Shown here: in pieces, positions 18,723 through 28,298 of the stretch | Position numbering within the stretch: position 1 is the stretch's first letter | Layout of the letters: each line of letters begins with the position of its first letter | Assembly (NCBI RefSeq): GCF_051124815.1 | Contig: NZ_CP118489.1 | Span: forward strand, 62,001 to 126,000 | Direction: 5' to 3' | Origin: Azospirillum sp051124815 | GTDB lineage: Bacteria > Pseudomonadota > Alphaproteobacteria > Azospirillales > Azospirillaceae | DNA: 64,000 nt | Notes under the pieces: model-generated | Database searches by the model: none | Told to the model about the DNA's origin: nothing | Seen by the model: only the letters and a program-made list of their open reading frames with translations | Made by a program: the position numbers and the translations under genes

Positions 18723-19097
18723 TCAGGCCGCGCCGCGGAAATAGCGGTCGATGGCGTCGGTCATCTCGACCTCGCGGAAGGGCTTGGTCAGGACAGGGCG
18801 GTCCTGATGGCTCTGCGGCAGGCCGGCGGCGCCATGGCCGGTGGTGAAGACGAAGGGGATGCCCCGGGCGCTCAGAGCGTCGGCGACGCTGTCGACGCGC
18901 TCCCCGCGCAGGGTGACGTCCAGCAGGGCGGCGTCGATGCCGCCCTTGGCGATCAGCTCCAGCGCCTCCGCCACCGTACCGGCGGGGCCGACGACGCCGA
19001 CATTCTGGACTTCCAGCGAATCCTCGATGGCCATGGCCACCAGCGGCTCGTCCTCGACGAGCAGGATGCGCAAGGGCTTCGATCGGTCGGCTTCCAT
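18723..19097 (-). CDS. single-domain response regulator
   Basis: A stand-alone receiver of 124 aa. Acidic pocket EDEP, phospho-Asp in AALLDVTLRGE, Thr in FTTGHG and Lys in VLTKPFRE are present. The pattern (D-V-x-L-R-G-E, FTTGHG) is that of receivers linked to alphaproteobacterial HWE kinases and general stress signalling. I chose the ATG complementary to 19095-19097; a longer 145-aa form starts at 19160. It converges on nnrS with only 6 bp between them, and its kinase is not adjacent. Confidence 0.82.
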   Translation of the reverse strand: MEADRSKPLRILLVEDEPLVAMAIEDSLEVQNVGVVGPAGTVAEALELIAKGGIDAALLDVTLRGERVDSVADALSARGIPFVFTTGHGAAGLPQSHQDRPVLTKPFREVEMTDAIDRYFRGAA

Positions 19098-19257
19098 GGA
19101 CAATCGGCTCGCTGCTGGTCGGGTCTGTCGTCGGCCGTCAGATGGGGGGCTTGATCCCATATGACAACTGGCGTGAGCTTTTCCGTTCAGCCGTCCGTTT
19201 GTCCACTCCGACCTTGGTCATCGCCCATTGGGCCATCCGCGAGCTATGGCTTGACTA

Positions 19258-19650
19258 TCACCCCAGATCATCAAGCGCCTGTTGGAGGGACGGATAAAGC
19301 GCCTCCACCAACGACCCGTCCGGCCGCACCGGCGACGGCAGGGTGTCGGCCCCTTCCAGCGCCCGGAACAGCGGCAGGCCGCCGACCTCGACGAAGCCGC
19401 CGCGTTCGCCATACTGGCCGACGATCCAATCCTTGACCGCCGGGTCGCCGTCCAGCGCGTTGTTGTGCGAAATCAATGCATGGGTGCCGTCGTCGGACCG
19501 GCGATACCAGGCACGGCAGCCGTCGCCGAGATCCATCGGCGTGAAGCCGGCCTCGGCCATCGCCCGCCGCACTGCCGGGCGCACCCGGTCGGTCCGCAAG
19601 CCGTTCCGTTGGTCGGTCCGGTGTTCGAGATCGTCCGCAAGGTCGGTCAT
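19258..19650 (-). CDS. conserved hypothetical protein
   Basis: A 130-aa soluble protein without recognised motif. Its central part (AMAEAGFTPMDLGDGCRAWY, then HALISHNNALDGDPAVKDWI) reads like a genuine folded domain. ATG at 19648-19650 (complement) follows GAGAGG; a longer frame to 19683 is less well supported. It is transcribed in the same direction as the kinase upstream (stop 19775), about 125 bp away. Confidence 0.6.
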   Translation of the reverse strand: MTDLADDLEHRTDQRNGLRTDRVRPAVRRAMAEAGFTPMDLGDGCRAWYRRSDDGTHALISHNNALDGDPAVKDWIVGQYGERGGFVEVGGLPLFRALEGADTLPSPVRPDGSLVEALYPSLQQALDDLG

Positions 19651-19774
19651 TTCGCCTCTCTGGTCATGGTCCTGAAGGGACAACGCATCAGGGAGGCTTT
19701 TGTGCCGGGCGGGCCTGTCCGAATGTGGAGGGAGCGGCTGCCTGTTGGTGGCTGTCGGGCCGCCGCCTATCCGT

Positions 19775-22510
19775 TCAGACGTTTAGCGGCTTGCGGGTGC
19801 GGAGTGCGGCAAGGGAGCGGTCGAGCAGGTCGCGCAACCGGTCCTCCTGCTCCAGAACCGCCGAGGATGGGGCATGTTCCAGCTCCTTCGCCAATCGGCC
19901 GAGGGCGGCGGCGCCGAGATTCAGCGAGGTGCCCTTCAGCGTGTGGGCGGTGCGGTTGTGCGGCTCCCCGGCGCGGGCCTGGGCGACCATGCCGTCGATG
20001 GTCTTCTGCCCGTTGTCGGTGAATCCGGCGACGGAGGCGGTCCAGTCGTCGGCCGTCAGCACCTCCAGCAGCAAGGACACCTGCTCCTCATCCAGCAGGT
20101 CGGAGTCCGCAGCGGCAGGCGGATCGGCTGGCAGAACGGTCATGACGGCCTCCGGATCGGCGGGTACGGGTGCGGGGGGCGCAGCAACGTCATTGCCCAG
20201 CACGGATGCCATTTCGGCAAAGAGCAGGGCGGCACGCAAGGGCTTGGTGACGAAGCCGTTCATCCCCGCCGACAGACATTCCGGCCGCGAGCTGCCCGAC
20301 GCATGGGCGGTCAGTGCCAGGATGGGGACGTTGCCCGTCGGGCCGGGCAGTTCGCGGACGCGGCGGGTGGCGGTCAAACCATCCATGCCCGGCATCTGGA
20401 TGTCCATCAGCACGAGGTCGAAGGGCTGGTCGCGCACCATGCGCACCGCCTCCCCGCCGCTGGCGGCCAGCGCCACGCTGTGGCCGGCGCGTTCCAGGAT
20501 GCCGCGGACGATGTCGCGGTTCACCTCGATGTCGTCGACCGCCAGCACGCGCAGCGGCGGCAAGGCCGCGGCGCGCGCCGCCTCGCCGACGCTGGTGCCG
20601 TGACCGTGCTCGATGCGGCGCAGGGCCGACGGGTCGCCGGGGCGGGCGACGACGGTGAAGCGGAAGACGCTGCCGCGGCCGGGGGCGGTGTCCACCGCGA
20701 TGCTGCCGCCCATCAGCAGGCAGAGGTCGCGGCAGATCGCCAGCCCCAGACCGGTGCCGCCATAGCGCCGGGTGATGGAGCTGTCGGCCTGGGTGAAGCG
20801 GTCGAACAGGGTCGCCACCGAACCCGGCGCGATGCCGATGCCGGTGTCCTCGACCTCGAATTCCAGCAGGAAGGAGTCGGGGTGGCCATAGCCGATGAGG
20901 TCGGCGGGGGCGCGGTCCAGCCGGCGCACCCGCACGGCGACATGGCCCTCCTCGGTGAACTTCACCGCGTTGCCGACCAGATTGAACAGGATCTGGCGCA
21001 GGCGGGCCGGGTCGGTGACGATCACCTCCGGCACCGACGGCATCAGCCGGGCCGACAGCTCCAACCCCTTGTCGGTGGCGTTCGGGCGCAGCACCTCCAG
21101 CACGCCGTCGATCAGCTGGGGCAGGGCGCAGTCCGCCTCCTCCAGGTCGATGCGGCGGGCCTCCAGCTTCGACAGGTCGAGGATGTCGTCCAGCAGCCGC
21201 AGCAGCGTCTCGGCCGAGCGGCGGGCGACGTCGGCCAGCCGCTTTTCCTCCATCGGCAGGGAGGCGTCGGCCAGCAGGGTCAGGTTGCCCAGCACGCCGT
21301 TCATCGGGGTGCGCAGCTCGTGGCTGACGGTCGCCAGGAACTCGGTCTTCGACCGGCTGGCGGCCTCCGCCTTCTCCTTCGCCTGAAGGAGCTGCTCGGC
21401 CGCCTGTCGCGGCTCGGTCACGTCGATGCACAGCCACAGCTTGCCGATGGCGGATCCCGCCGCGTTGCGCACCGGCACATTGTGCCAGCTGACGATGCGG
21501 CCGTCGGTCAGCGTCATCTCGCGCCGCTCGTCGCCGTCTATCGCCGACAGCAGGGTGTAGTCGGTATCGCGCGGGGCGTTGCCGGCATTGGCCAGCGTCT
21601 CGTCCAGCCGGTCGCCGACCGGCGCCCCGGCGATCTCGAACAGGGCGGAGAAGGCCGGGTTGGCGTAGGCGATGCGCCCGTCGCCGCCGACGAACAGCAC
21701 GCCGAAATCCATCGCCGACAGCAGTGCGGACAGGCGCGCGCGTTCCTGCTCCACGTCGCGGGCCAGCGCCTCCTGTTCGTCGAGCGCGACGGTCAACTGG
21801 TCGACGCGCTCCTTGATGGCGTGGGACATGGTGTTGAAGGCGGCACCCAGCCGGCCGATGTCGTCGTCGCCCTCCGCCAGTTCGGGCGGGCTGTAGTCGC
21901 CGGCCGCCACCCGTTCGCTGGCCCGCGCCAGCGCCGCCAGATGGCGGGTCAGCCACAGGCCAAGCAGGGTCAAGAGGCCGGCCGACAGCAGGATCTCCGA
22001 CAGGGCGATTGCGATGCCCTGGGTCAGCAGGTCGCGCCGCGCCTGGACGATGTGCAGCAGGTCGAGACCGAACTGCACCGCGCCCAGCTTCTGCCCGGCC
22101 AGCGACACCGGCACCGCCACGTCGTAGCGGGCGATGCCGTCCTTGGCGTCCAGCGTCAGGGCGGGGTCCGGATCAGGCAGCGCGCGGTCCTGCGGCCAGC
22201 CGCTGGTCGCGACCAGCCGGCCGCTGCTGTCGCTGACGGCGAGATAGACGACCCCGCCGGTGGAGCGGCTTTCGTCCAGCACCGCCTGCAGCGTCGCATA
22301 GTCGCGCTGGGCCAGCGGCGCCACCAGCGCGGCGTTCAGCACCGGCGCTACCTGCCCGGCATGCAGCCTTGCCTGCTCGGCGAGGCTGCCATAGAGCAGG
22401 CGCACGCTGTTGGCGACCAGCAGGGTCAGCATGATCGCCTCGACCGCCATTGCGGCCACCAGCATGCGCCCGCGCAGGGTCTTCCAGGGCGCCAGACGCC
22501 GGAGGATCAT
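19775..22510 (-). CDS. membrane hybrid histidine kinase (HAMP-PAS-HisKA-HATPase-REC-HPt)
   Basis: A 911-aa tripartite hybrid kinase. Membrane segment 1 is at residues ~15-40, a periplasmic sensor loop follows to ~165, membrane segment 2 is at ~167-190, then HAMP, PAS (SAMDFGVLFVGGDGRIAYAN), HisKA (ATVSHELRTPMNGVLGNL), HATPase_c (FEVEDTGIGIAPG, GGTGLGLAICRDL), receiver (phospho-Asp in LVLMDIQMPGMDG) and a C-terminal HPt domain (HTLKGTSLNLGA). The start overlaps the stop of the upstream binding-protein gene by 4 bp (ATGA), so the periplasmic protein likely feeds this kinase, as TorT does for TorS. Confidence 0.92.
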   Translation of the reverse strand: MILRRLAPWKTLRGRMLVAAMAVEAIMLTLLVANSVRLLYGSLAEQARLHAGQVAPVLNAALVAPLAQRDYATLQAVLDESRSTGGVVYLAVSDSSGRLVATSGWPQDRALPDPDPALTLDAKDGIARYDVAVPVSLAGQKLGAVQFGLDLLHIVQARRDLLTQGIAIALSEILLSAGLLTLLGLWLTRHLAALARASERVAAGDYSPPELAEGDDDIGRLGAAFNTMSHAIKERVDQLTVALDEQEALARDVEQERARLSALLSAMDFGVLFVGGDGRIAYANPAFSALFEIAGAPVGDRLDETLANAGNAPRDTDYTLLSAIDGDERREMTLTDGRIVSWHNVPVRNAAGSAIGKLWLCIDVTEPRQAAEQLLQAKEKAEAASRSKTEFLATVSHELRTPMNGVLGNLTLLADASLPMEEKRLADVARRSAETLLRLLDDILDLSKLEARRIDLEEADCALPQLIDGVLEVLRPNATDKGLELSARLMPSVPEVIVTDPARLRQILFNLVGNAVKFTEEGHVAVRVRRLDRAPADLIGYGHPDSFLLEFEVEDTGIGIAPGSVATLFDRFTQADSSITRRYGGTGLGLAICRDLCLLMGGSIAVDTAPGRGSVFRFTVVARPGDPSALRRIEHGHGTSVGEAARAAALPPLRVLAVDDIEVNRDIVRGILERAGHSVALAASGGEAVRMVRDQPFDLVLMDIQMPGMDGLTATRRVRELPGPTGNVPILALTAHASGSSRPECLSAGMNGFVTKPLRAALLFAEMASVLGNDVAAPPAPVPADPEAVMTVLPADPPAAADSDLLDEEQVSLLLEVLTADDWTASVAGFTDNGQKTIDGMVAQARAGEPHNRTAHTLKGTSLNLGAAALGRLAKELEHAPSSAVLEQEDRLRDLLDRSLAALRTRKPLNV

Positions 22511-23352
22511 TTGCCGGCCTTCAGGACGTTCCGGACCTCGTCGGACAGCGGCTCCATCGCCTCCAGCTCCTCATCGGTGACGAGGCGGTAGCCGTCGAGC
22601 TGGTTGGCCTCGAAATAGGTCTTGCCCTCCGCCGTCTCGCCGAAGGCGAACAAGGCCTTTCGCAGCGGCTCAGCCAGGGCTGCCTGCCTGCCGTTCAGCA
22701 TATAGACGCGGCCGGCCATCGGTCGGCTTTCGGCAATGGTGGACAGCTGGGCCTGCACCTCCGGCGCCAGCTTGGCGCGGTTGGCGAGCGACATGAAACC
22801 GGCCGACGCATCGCCGGCCAGGATCAACTGGGCCACGCTGTCGGCGGCGCTGACATAGCGGATCTGGATGCCGGGCAGCTTCTGGCCGGCGAGCCAGTGC
22901 TGGCCCCACAGCGTCACCAGCGAGGACGGGCTGAGCCCCAGGACGGTGGTGCCGGCGAGCGACGCCGCCGTCTGGTGCGGTCCTTTGGCGGCGGTCACCA
23001 CCACGGCGCGGAAGTCGGCCTTGTAGGTCAGCAGCGGCAGATAGCCGGCATCCTTGCGCAGCATCTCCGCCTGATGGCCGGTGGTAACGGCGATGTCGTA
23101 TTCCTGGTCCATCGCCCGGCGGGCGAAGGCGGTAAAGTCTGGGGCCGTCACGATCTCCACCGGCCGGCCCAGCGCCGCCTCCACCGCGCGGCGGACGGGC
23201 TGGTACTGTTCGATGATGACGCGGGCGCTGGTGTGCGGGGCGATGCCGATGCGGAACGCCTGCTCCGCCGCGAGGGCCTGAGCGGGAGTCGCCAGCCCGC
23301 ACAGCAGGGCGGAGCAGAGCGCGGCAAGGCCGGCCAACAGACGCTTTGTCAT
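22507..23352 (-). CDS. periplasmic phosphate/phosphonate-type binding protein (PhnD-like), probable kinase accessory sensor
   Basis: A 281-aa substrate-binding protein with a clear N-terminal signal peptide (LLAGLAALCSALLCGLATPA, cleavage near QALAAEQ). The body follows the PhnD/PBP2 pattern: IGIAPHTSARVIIEQYQPVR, EYDIAVTTGHQAEML, and EANQLDGYRLVTDEELEAME near the end. No ABC permease or ATPase genes are adjacent. It overlaps the hybrid kinase gene by 4 bp, which suggests it presents a ligand to the kinase sensor domain. The ligand is unknown. Confidence 0.88.
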   Translation of the reverse strand: MTKRLLAGLAALCSALLCGLATPAQALAAEQAFRIGIAPHTSARVIIEQYQPVRRAVEAALGRPVEIVTAPDFTAFARRAMDQEYDIAVTTGHQAEMLRKDAGYLPLLTYKADFRAVVVTAAKGPHQTAASLAGTTVLGLSPSSLVTLWGQHWLAGQKLPGIQIRYVSAADSVAQLILAGDASAGFMSLANRAKLAPEVQAQLSTIAESRPMAGRVYMLNGRQAALAEPLRKALFAFGETAEGKTYFEANQLDGYRLVTDEELEAMEPLSDEVRNVLKAGK

Positions 23353-23709
23353 GGGTTTCGGATCCCTACGTTGTGCAGGCGTGAAATGCCGGCGCATGAA
23401 CGGACAGCATTCGTGACGGCGACGGCCCAGCCAGGATGTAGGACGAAAGATATAACATTCGATAAATGCCGCAGGTAGGGACAAGAGCGCGCAGGGAGGC
23501 CCGTTTCGCGTACGTCACGGCCGGTTTCGCGCGATCCGGAAAGTCCGTGGAACTTTGACCATTCCTGTTCGCATCAATCTGCCGGCCTTGCGCAACTTTG
23601 AAACGGGAGTTGGGAAGGATTCGGTGGCCGTCCAAGAAAGATCACGCTTTGGTTGCGGGGTGGTCCGTTATGTGTCGGGCGTGCCCTATCGCCGCAAAGG
23701 ACCTTCACA
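23353..23709. other. intergenic region upstream of the binding-protein/kinase operon
   Basis: This 357-bp stretch lies upstream of the minus-strand operon. It includes an AT-richer segment near 23445-23470 that may hold the promoter, and a short direct repeat (GTTTCGCG at about 23506 and 23525). I see no convincing gene in it. Confidence 0.4.
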
Positions 23710-23898
23710 GTGCCGGAACGAGCCCGCAACCCGCAGTCCTCCACCTGCCGCGCCATCCGCCTGCTGCGCGACCACAGTCGTGGCTGCGACAGCATCGAAA
23801 CCCGGCGCCTGCTGATCCACACCGAACGCTGGCTGGTCTGGATGCTCCGCCGCGAAGAGGGCGAGGACCTGCCGGCGCCGGCGGAACTGGCGGGGTGA
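23710..23898 (+). CDS. small hypothetical protein
   Basis: A 62-aa Arg-rich ORF starting at GTG 23710 with AAAGGA 8 nt upstream. The second half (ETRRLLIHTERWLVWMLRRE) could form an amphipathic helix, and the end is acidic and proline-rich (EEGEDLPAPAELAG). I recognise no family. A strong bidirectional terminator starts 11 bp after the stop, which supports a real transcription unit. Confidence 0.45.
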   Translation: MPERARNPQSSTCRAIRLLRDHSRGCDSIETRRLLIHTERWLVWMLRREEGEDLPAPAELAG

Positions 23899-23908
23899 TC
23901 CGGCCCAA

Positions 23909-23951
23909 ACGAAAACAGGCCCCCTCCCGGTCGGGAAGGGGCCTGTTTCGT
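23909..23951. terminator. bidirectional terminator
   Basis: AAACAGGCCCC and GGGGCCTGTTT form an 11-bp stem around a loop with an inner TCCC/GGGA pair. Downstream TTTCGTCT serves the plus strand, and GTTTTCGTTT serves the minus strand. It sits between the small ORF and the 3' end of the RND pump gene. Confidence 0.82.
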
Positions 23952-23971
23952 CTACGGTTCCCGACGCGGCG

Positions 23972-26900
23972 TCAGGTCGTGCTGCGCATCTGCTCCGCGC
24001 GGCTGGAGCGGGAGGCCGCATAGTGGTCCGTCGCCAGCAGGGTGTAGACCGCCGGCAGGACGAACAGCGTGAACAGCGTGCCGATCAGCATGCCGGACAC
24101 GATCACCAGGCCGATGGAGAAGCGGCTGGCCGCACCGGCCCCCGCCGCGGTCAGCAGCGGCAGCAGGCCGACCACCATCGCCGCGGTGGTCATCAGGATC
24201 GGGCGCAGGCGGACGCGGGCCGCGTGCTCGATCGCGGTGCGGCGGTCCACGCCTTCGTTGATCTGCATCTCGCGGGCGAATTCCACCAGCAGGATGCCGT
24301 GCTTGGAGATCAGGCCGATCAGGGTCACCAGACCGACCTGGGTGTAGATGTTCATGGTGGCGGCGCCGAAGAACAGCGGCAGCAGCGCGCCGCAGATCGA
24401 CATCGGCACCGACACCAGGATCACCAGCGGGTCGCGCAGCGATTCGAACTGCGCCGCCAGCACCAGATAAATCACGATCAGCGCGAAGGCGAAGGTGACC
24501 ATCAGCTGGTTGCCCTCCGTCACGAACTGGCGCGATTCCGACAGGTAGGCGTGGTTGAAGCCGGCCGGCAGCTGGGTGCGCGCCTGCTCCTCAAGGAAGT
24601 CGACGACCTGCCCCATCGAGACGCCCGGCATCGGCACGGCGGAGAAGGTGGCCGAGGGAAGCTGGTTGTACTTGTTCAGCGCGTTCGGCTCCACCGCCGT
24701 ATCCACCGACACCACGGTGGACAGCGGGATCTGGGCGCCCGATCCGGAGGTGACGTAATAGTTCGTCAGCGATTCCGGCGTCAGGCGGTCGGCCCGCGGC
24801 ACCTGGGGAATGACCTCGTAGGAGCGGCCGTTCAGGTTGAAGCGGTTGACGTAGTTGCCGCCGACCAGCACCGCCAGCGTGTCGCCCACCGACTTCATCG
24901 ACAGGCCGAGGTCGGCCGCCTTGGCGCGGTCGATCTTCAGCCGGACGACCGGGCTGTCATATTGCAGGTCGGTGTCGGTGACGATGAACATTCCGCTCTT
25001 GGTGGCGGCGTCCTTGATCCGCTCGATGGCGTCGAAGATGGTGCGGTAATCGCCGGGGCTGGAGATCACCATCTGCACCGGCAGGCCGCCGGTGGAGCCG
25101 GGCAGGGCCGGCGGCGACACCAGGAACACGTTGATGCCCGTCACCTTGCCCAACTCCGCCTGGGCCAGCGGCTGCAGTTCCTTGGCCGACCGCTTGCGTT
25201 CGTCCCAGGGCTTCAGGATCATGCCGGCGAAACCCTGGTTCAGGGTCGGCATGCCGGTCAGCACGAAGCGGGTGTCGGTCTCCGGAAACTTGGCGAAGGT
25301 GTCGTCGATCTGCTTTCCGAAGCTGTCGATATAGTCGAGGTTGGCGTATTGCGGCGCCTTGGAGATGCCGAACAGGATGCCCTGATCCTCTTCCGGCGCC
25401 AGTTCCGACATGGTGTTGGCGAACAGGTAGCCGACCGACAGCAGGATCCCCAGCGCGAACAGCAGCGTCGCGGCGCGATAGTCCAGCATGCCGTCCAGCC
25501 GCCGCTCGTACCAGCCGGCCAGCCGTTCGAACTGGCGGTCGAGGAAGGCGGCGAAACGGCCCGGCTTTCCCTCCTTCAGGATGACGGAGCACATCATCGG
25601 CGACAGCGTCAGCGCCACGACGCCCGACACGATCACCGACGCGGCCAGCGTGAAGGCGAATTCGCGGAACAGCGCGCCGGTCAGGCCGCCCAGCAGGCCG
25701 ATCGGGGCATAGACCGCCGCCAGCGTGATGGTCATCGAGATGACCGGCCCGATGATCTCGCGCGCACCGATCAGCGACGCCGCGACCGCCGATTTTCCGT
25801 GCTCTATGTGCCGGTGGATGTTCTCCACCACCACGATGGCATCGTCCACCACCAGACCGATGGCGAGCACCATCGCCAGCAGCGTCAGCAGGTTCAGCGA
25901 GAATCCCAGCGCCAGCATGAAGGTGGCCGCACCCACGATGGACAGTGGGATGGTGACCACCGGGATCAGCACCGACCGGAGGGATCCCAGGAACAGGAAG
26001 ATGACGACGATGACGATGGCCACCGCCTCGAGCAGCGTCTTCACCACCTCGTCGATGGAGGCCTGGATGAAGCGGGTGCTGTCATAGACGATCTCCATCT
26101 TCATGCCGGGCGGCAGGTTGCGCCGCAGCTCCGGCTCCATCTTGCGGATGTCCTCGACGATGTTCAGCGGGTTGCCGGTCGGGGTGGAATCGACGCCGAT
26201 GAAGACCGCCTGCTGCCCGTTCATCGACACGCTGGCGTTGAAGCTCTTGGAGCTGAGTTCGACGGTGGCGATGTCGCGCATCCGCACCAGCGCCCCGTCC
26301 TTCGCCTTCACCACCATGTCGCGGAACTGCTCCACGTCGGTCAGGCCGGTGTTGGCTGTGACGTTGGAGATGACGAAGACGCCCTTGGTCTGGCCGGGAG
26401 CCGACTGGTAGTTGTTGGCGGCGATGGCCGCCGACACGTCGGCCGGCGAGATGTTGCGCGCCGCCATCTTCGTCGGGTCCAGCCACAGCCGCATGGCGAA
26501 GGTCTGGCCGCCCAGGATCTGGGCCTGCGCAACGCCGTTCACGGTGGACAGCACCGGCTGCACCACGCGCGTCAGGTAATCGGAGATCGCGGCTTCCGAC
26601 AGGTCGGGGCTGGAGAAGCCCATATAGAGGATCGACGTCGTCTCGCCGGTCGATTTCAGGATGACCGGGTCGTTGGCCTCGCGCGGGAGCTGGTATTTGA
26701 CCTGCTGCACCTTGGCCATCACGTCGGTCATCGCGACGTTCGGGTCGAAGTTCAGCCGGACATAGGCGGTGACGACGCTCTGCCCCTGGGTGGAGGAGGA
26801 GGTGAGATAGTCGAGACCCTCGGCCGTCGCCACCGCCTGTTCGATCGGCGTCGCGATGAAGCCCTGCATCAGCTCCGGCGAGGCGCCCGGATAGCTGGTG

Positions 26901-27046
26901 GTGACGGTGATGACCGTGTTCTGCAACTGCGGATACTGCCGGATCGGCAGCTCCAGCATCGAGCGGAGGCCGACCAGCAGGATCAGCAGGCTGACCACGA
27001 CCGACAGAACGGGCCGGCGGATGAAGATGTCGGTGAAACTGCCCAT
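23972..27046 (-). CDS. RND multidrug efflux pump, inner-membrane permease (HAE1 family)
   Basis: A 1024-aa proton-driven efflux transporter of the hydrophobe/amphiphile class (AcrB/MexF/TtgB relatives). The N-terminus FTDIFIRRPVLSVVVSLLIL is typical. The TM4 proton-relay pair is seen in LVVDDAIVVVENIHRHIEHG, the second half has GLISKHGILLVEFAREMQ, and the 12-TM architecture with two large periplasmic loops fits. It forms an operon with the adaptor (10-bp gap). No outer-membrane channel gene follows, so a TolC-type channel must come from elsewhere. Confidence 0.95.
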   Translation of the reverse strand: MGSFTDIFIRRPVLSVVVSLLILLVGLRSMLELPIRQYPQLQNTVITVTTSYPGASPELMQGFIATPIEQAVATAEGLDYLTSSSTQGQSVVTAYVRLNFDPNVAMTDVMAKVQQVKYQLPREANDPVILKSTGETTSILYMGFSSPDLSEAAISDYLTRVVQPVLSTVNGVAQAQILGGQTFAMRLWLDPTKMAARNISPADVSAAIAANNYQSAPGQTKGVFVISNVTANTGLTDVEQFRDMVVKAKDGALVRMRDIATVELSSKSFNASVSMNGQQAVFIGVDSTPTGNPLNIVEDIRKMEPELRRNLPPGMKMEIVYDSTRFIQASIDEVVKTLLEAVAIVIVVIFLFLGSLRSVLIPVVTIPLSIVGAATFMLALGFSLNLLTLLAMVLAIGLVVDDAIVVVENIHRHIEHGKSAVAASLIGAREIIGPVISMTITLAAVYAPIGLLGGLTGALFREFAFTLAASVIVSGVVALTLSPMMCSVILKEGKPGRFAAFLDRQFERLAGWYERRLDGMLDYRAATLLFALGILLSVGYLFANTMSELAPEEDQGILFGISKAPQYANLDYIDSFGKQIDDTFAKFPETDTRFVLTGMPTLNQGFAGMILKPWDERKRSAKELQPLAQAELGKVTGINVFLVSPPALPGSTGGLPVQMVISSPGDYRTIFDAIERIKDAATKSGMFIVTDTDLQYDSPVVRLKIDRAKAADLGLSMKSVGDTLAVLVGGNYVNRFNLNGRSYEVIPQVPRADRLTPESLTNYYVTSGSGAQIPLSTVVSVDTAVEPNALNKYNQLPSATFSAVPMPGVSMGQVVDFLEEQARTQLPAGFNHAYLSESRQFVTEGNQLMVTFAFALIVIYLVLAAQFESLRDPLVILVSVPMSICGALLPLFFGAATMNIYTQVGLVTLIGLISKHGILLVEFAREMQINEGVDRRTAIEHAARVRLRPILMTTAAMVVGLLPLLTAAGAGAASRFSIGLVIVSGMLIGTLFTLFVLPAVYTLLATDHYAASRSSRAEQMRSTT

Positions 27047-27056
27047 GGCATCGGCC

Positions 27057-28292
27057 TCAGTTCTGCGGCAGGGTCTGCGGCGGCGTGAGCGGATTGCTCT
27101 GCGCCTCGACGACCGCGGCGCCGTTGTCCAGCTTCAGCTGGCCGGACACCACGACGCGGTCGCCGGGATTAAGGCCGCTGCGGATCTCGACCCGGTTGGC
27201 GAGGCGGTCGCCGGTCTTCACCGCCTTGCGCTCCACCACCATCTGCTCCTTGCCGTCCTCGGTCTTCTTCTGCGTCGCGACGAAGACGGAATCGCCGTAG
27301 ACCGTGTAGTCGACCGCGGTTTCCGGCACCGTCAGCGTGTTGGGCTGCGGCGGCAGGACGACGCGGACGCTGGCGAACATGCCCGGCCGCAGCTGGCGTT
27401 CGCGGTTGTCCATGGTCGCCTGCACCTTCACCGCGCGGGTGTCGGCGCTGACCTGCGGTTCGATGGTGGTGATCTTCGCCTCGAAATCGCGGCCGGGCAG
27501 GGCGTCGACGTTGATCAGCACGCCCTGGCCGACCGACAGCTTCGGCAGCGCCTGCTCGGGCAAAGTGAAGTTGATGTAGAGCTGCGACAGGTCGGTCAGG
27601 GTGACGATGGTGGCGCCGGGATTGACGTAGTCGCCGACATTGACCTGCCGGATGCCGAGTTCGCCGTCGAACGGCGCCTTGATCAGCTTCTGGCCGATCA
27701 GCGCCGTCGTGCGCTTCATGTTCGCGTTGATCTCGTCGAGCTGCGCCTGATACTGGTCGACGTTGCTCTGGGGCGTGGCCTGGCTGCGGCGCAGGTCGCG
27801 GTAGCGCTCCAGGTTCAGCTCGGCCAGACGCGCCTGGGCGCGCTGGGCCAGCAGGTCGGCCTGCTCGGTGGCGTCGTTCAGCTGCACCAGCGGGTCGCCG
27901 GCCTTGACGCGGGACCCCGATTCGAAGGGGATGCGCTCCACCCGGCCGGCGACCTCGGGGGCCACCGTGACCTGACGGGCCGCCTGCAGCGTGCCGATGG
28001 CCGGCAGATATTTCGGGATGGTCTGCACCGTCGCCTCGGCCAGAGCCACCGGGGTGGGCGGCGGCTTGTTGTTGGCGAAGAAGTCGGCGATGGCCTTGGC
28101 GCGGAAGCTGTTGAAGCCGTACAGCCCGGCCCCCAGCAGTCCGAGGATCACCAGCGTGATGACGATGCGCAGGGTCAGCCGCCCGCGCGTCACCGGCTTG
28201 CGCGGCGGCGGAGGGGGAGGCGTCCCGCGGCCCGGCTCGGACGCCGGGTGGCCGAATGACGTCTCGGTCTTTGGCGAATGGTCCAGGGTCAC
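27057..28292 (-). CDS. RND efflux periplasmic adaptor (membrane fusion protein)
   Basis: A 411-aa HlyD/AcrA-type adaptor. One N-terminal membrane segment (LRIVITLVILGLLGAGLYGF, about residues 38-58) follows a Pro-rich cytoplasmic tail and replaces the usual lipoprotein Cys. Then come the lipoyl half-motif VAPEVAGRVERIPFESGSRV, a coiled-coil hairpin (DLLAQRAQARLAELNLERYR), the second half-motif IKAPFDGELGIRQVNVGDYV and the beta-barrel domain. It is first in the permease operon and next to the tetR gene. Confidence 0.94.
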   Translation of the reverse strand: MTLDHSPKTETSFGHPASEPGRGTPPPPPPRKPVTRGRLTLRIVITLVILGLLGAGLYGFNSFRAKAIADFFANNKPPPTPVALAEATVQTIPKYLPAIGTLQAARQVTVAPEVAGRVERIPFESGSRVKAGDPLVQLNDATEQADLLAQRAQARLAELNLERYRDLRRSQATPQSNVDQYQAQLDEINANMKRTTALIGQKLIKAPFDGELGIRQVNVGDYVNPGATIVTLTDLSQLYINFTLPEQALPKLSVGQGVLINVDALPGRDFEAKITTIEPQVSADTRAVKVQATMDNRERQLRPGMFASVRVVLPPQPNTLTVPETAVDYTVYGDSVFVATQKKTEDGKEQMVVERKAVKTGDRLANRVEIRSGLNPGDRVVVSGQLKLDNGAAVVEAQSNPLTPPQTLPQN

Positions 28293-28298
28293 GATCGG

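Noticed and set aside
19874..22591. Plus-strand ORF of 905 codons opposite the hybrid kinase
   Set aside because: Same shadow effect; no domain or ribosome-binding site.
24023..27088. Plus-strand ORF of 1021 codons opposite the RND permease
   Set aside because: Shadow frame with His/Gln/Arg/Asp-rich low-complexity sequence; the minus strand encodes a complete RND pump.
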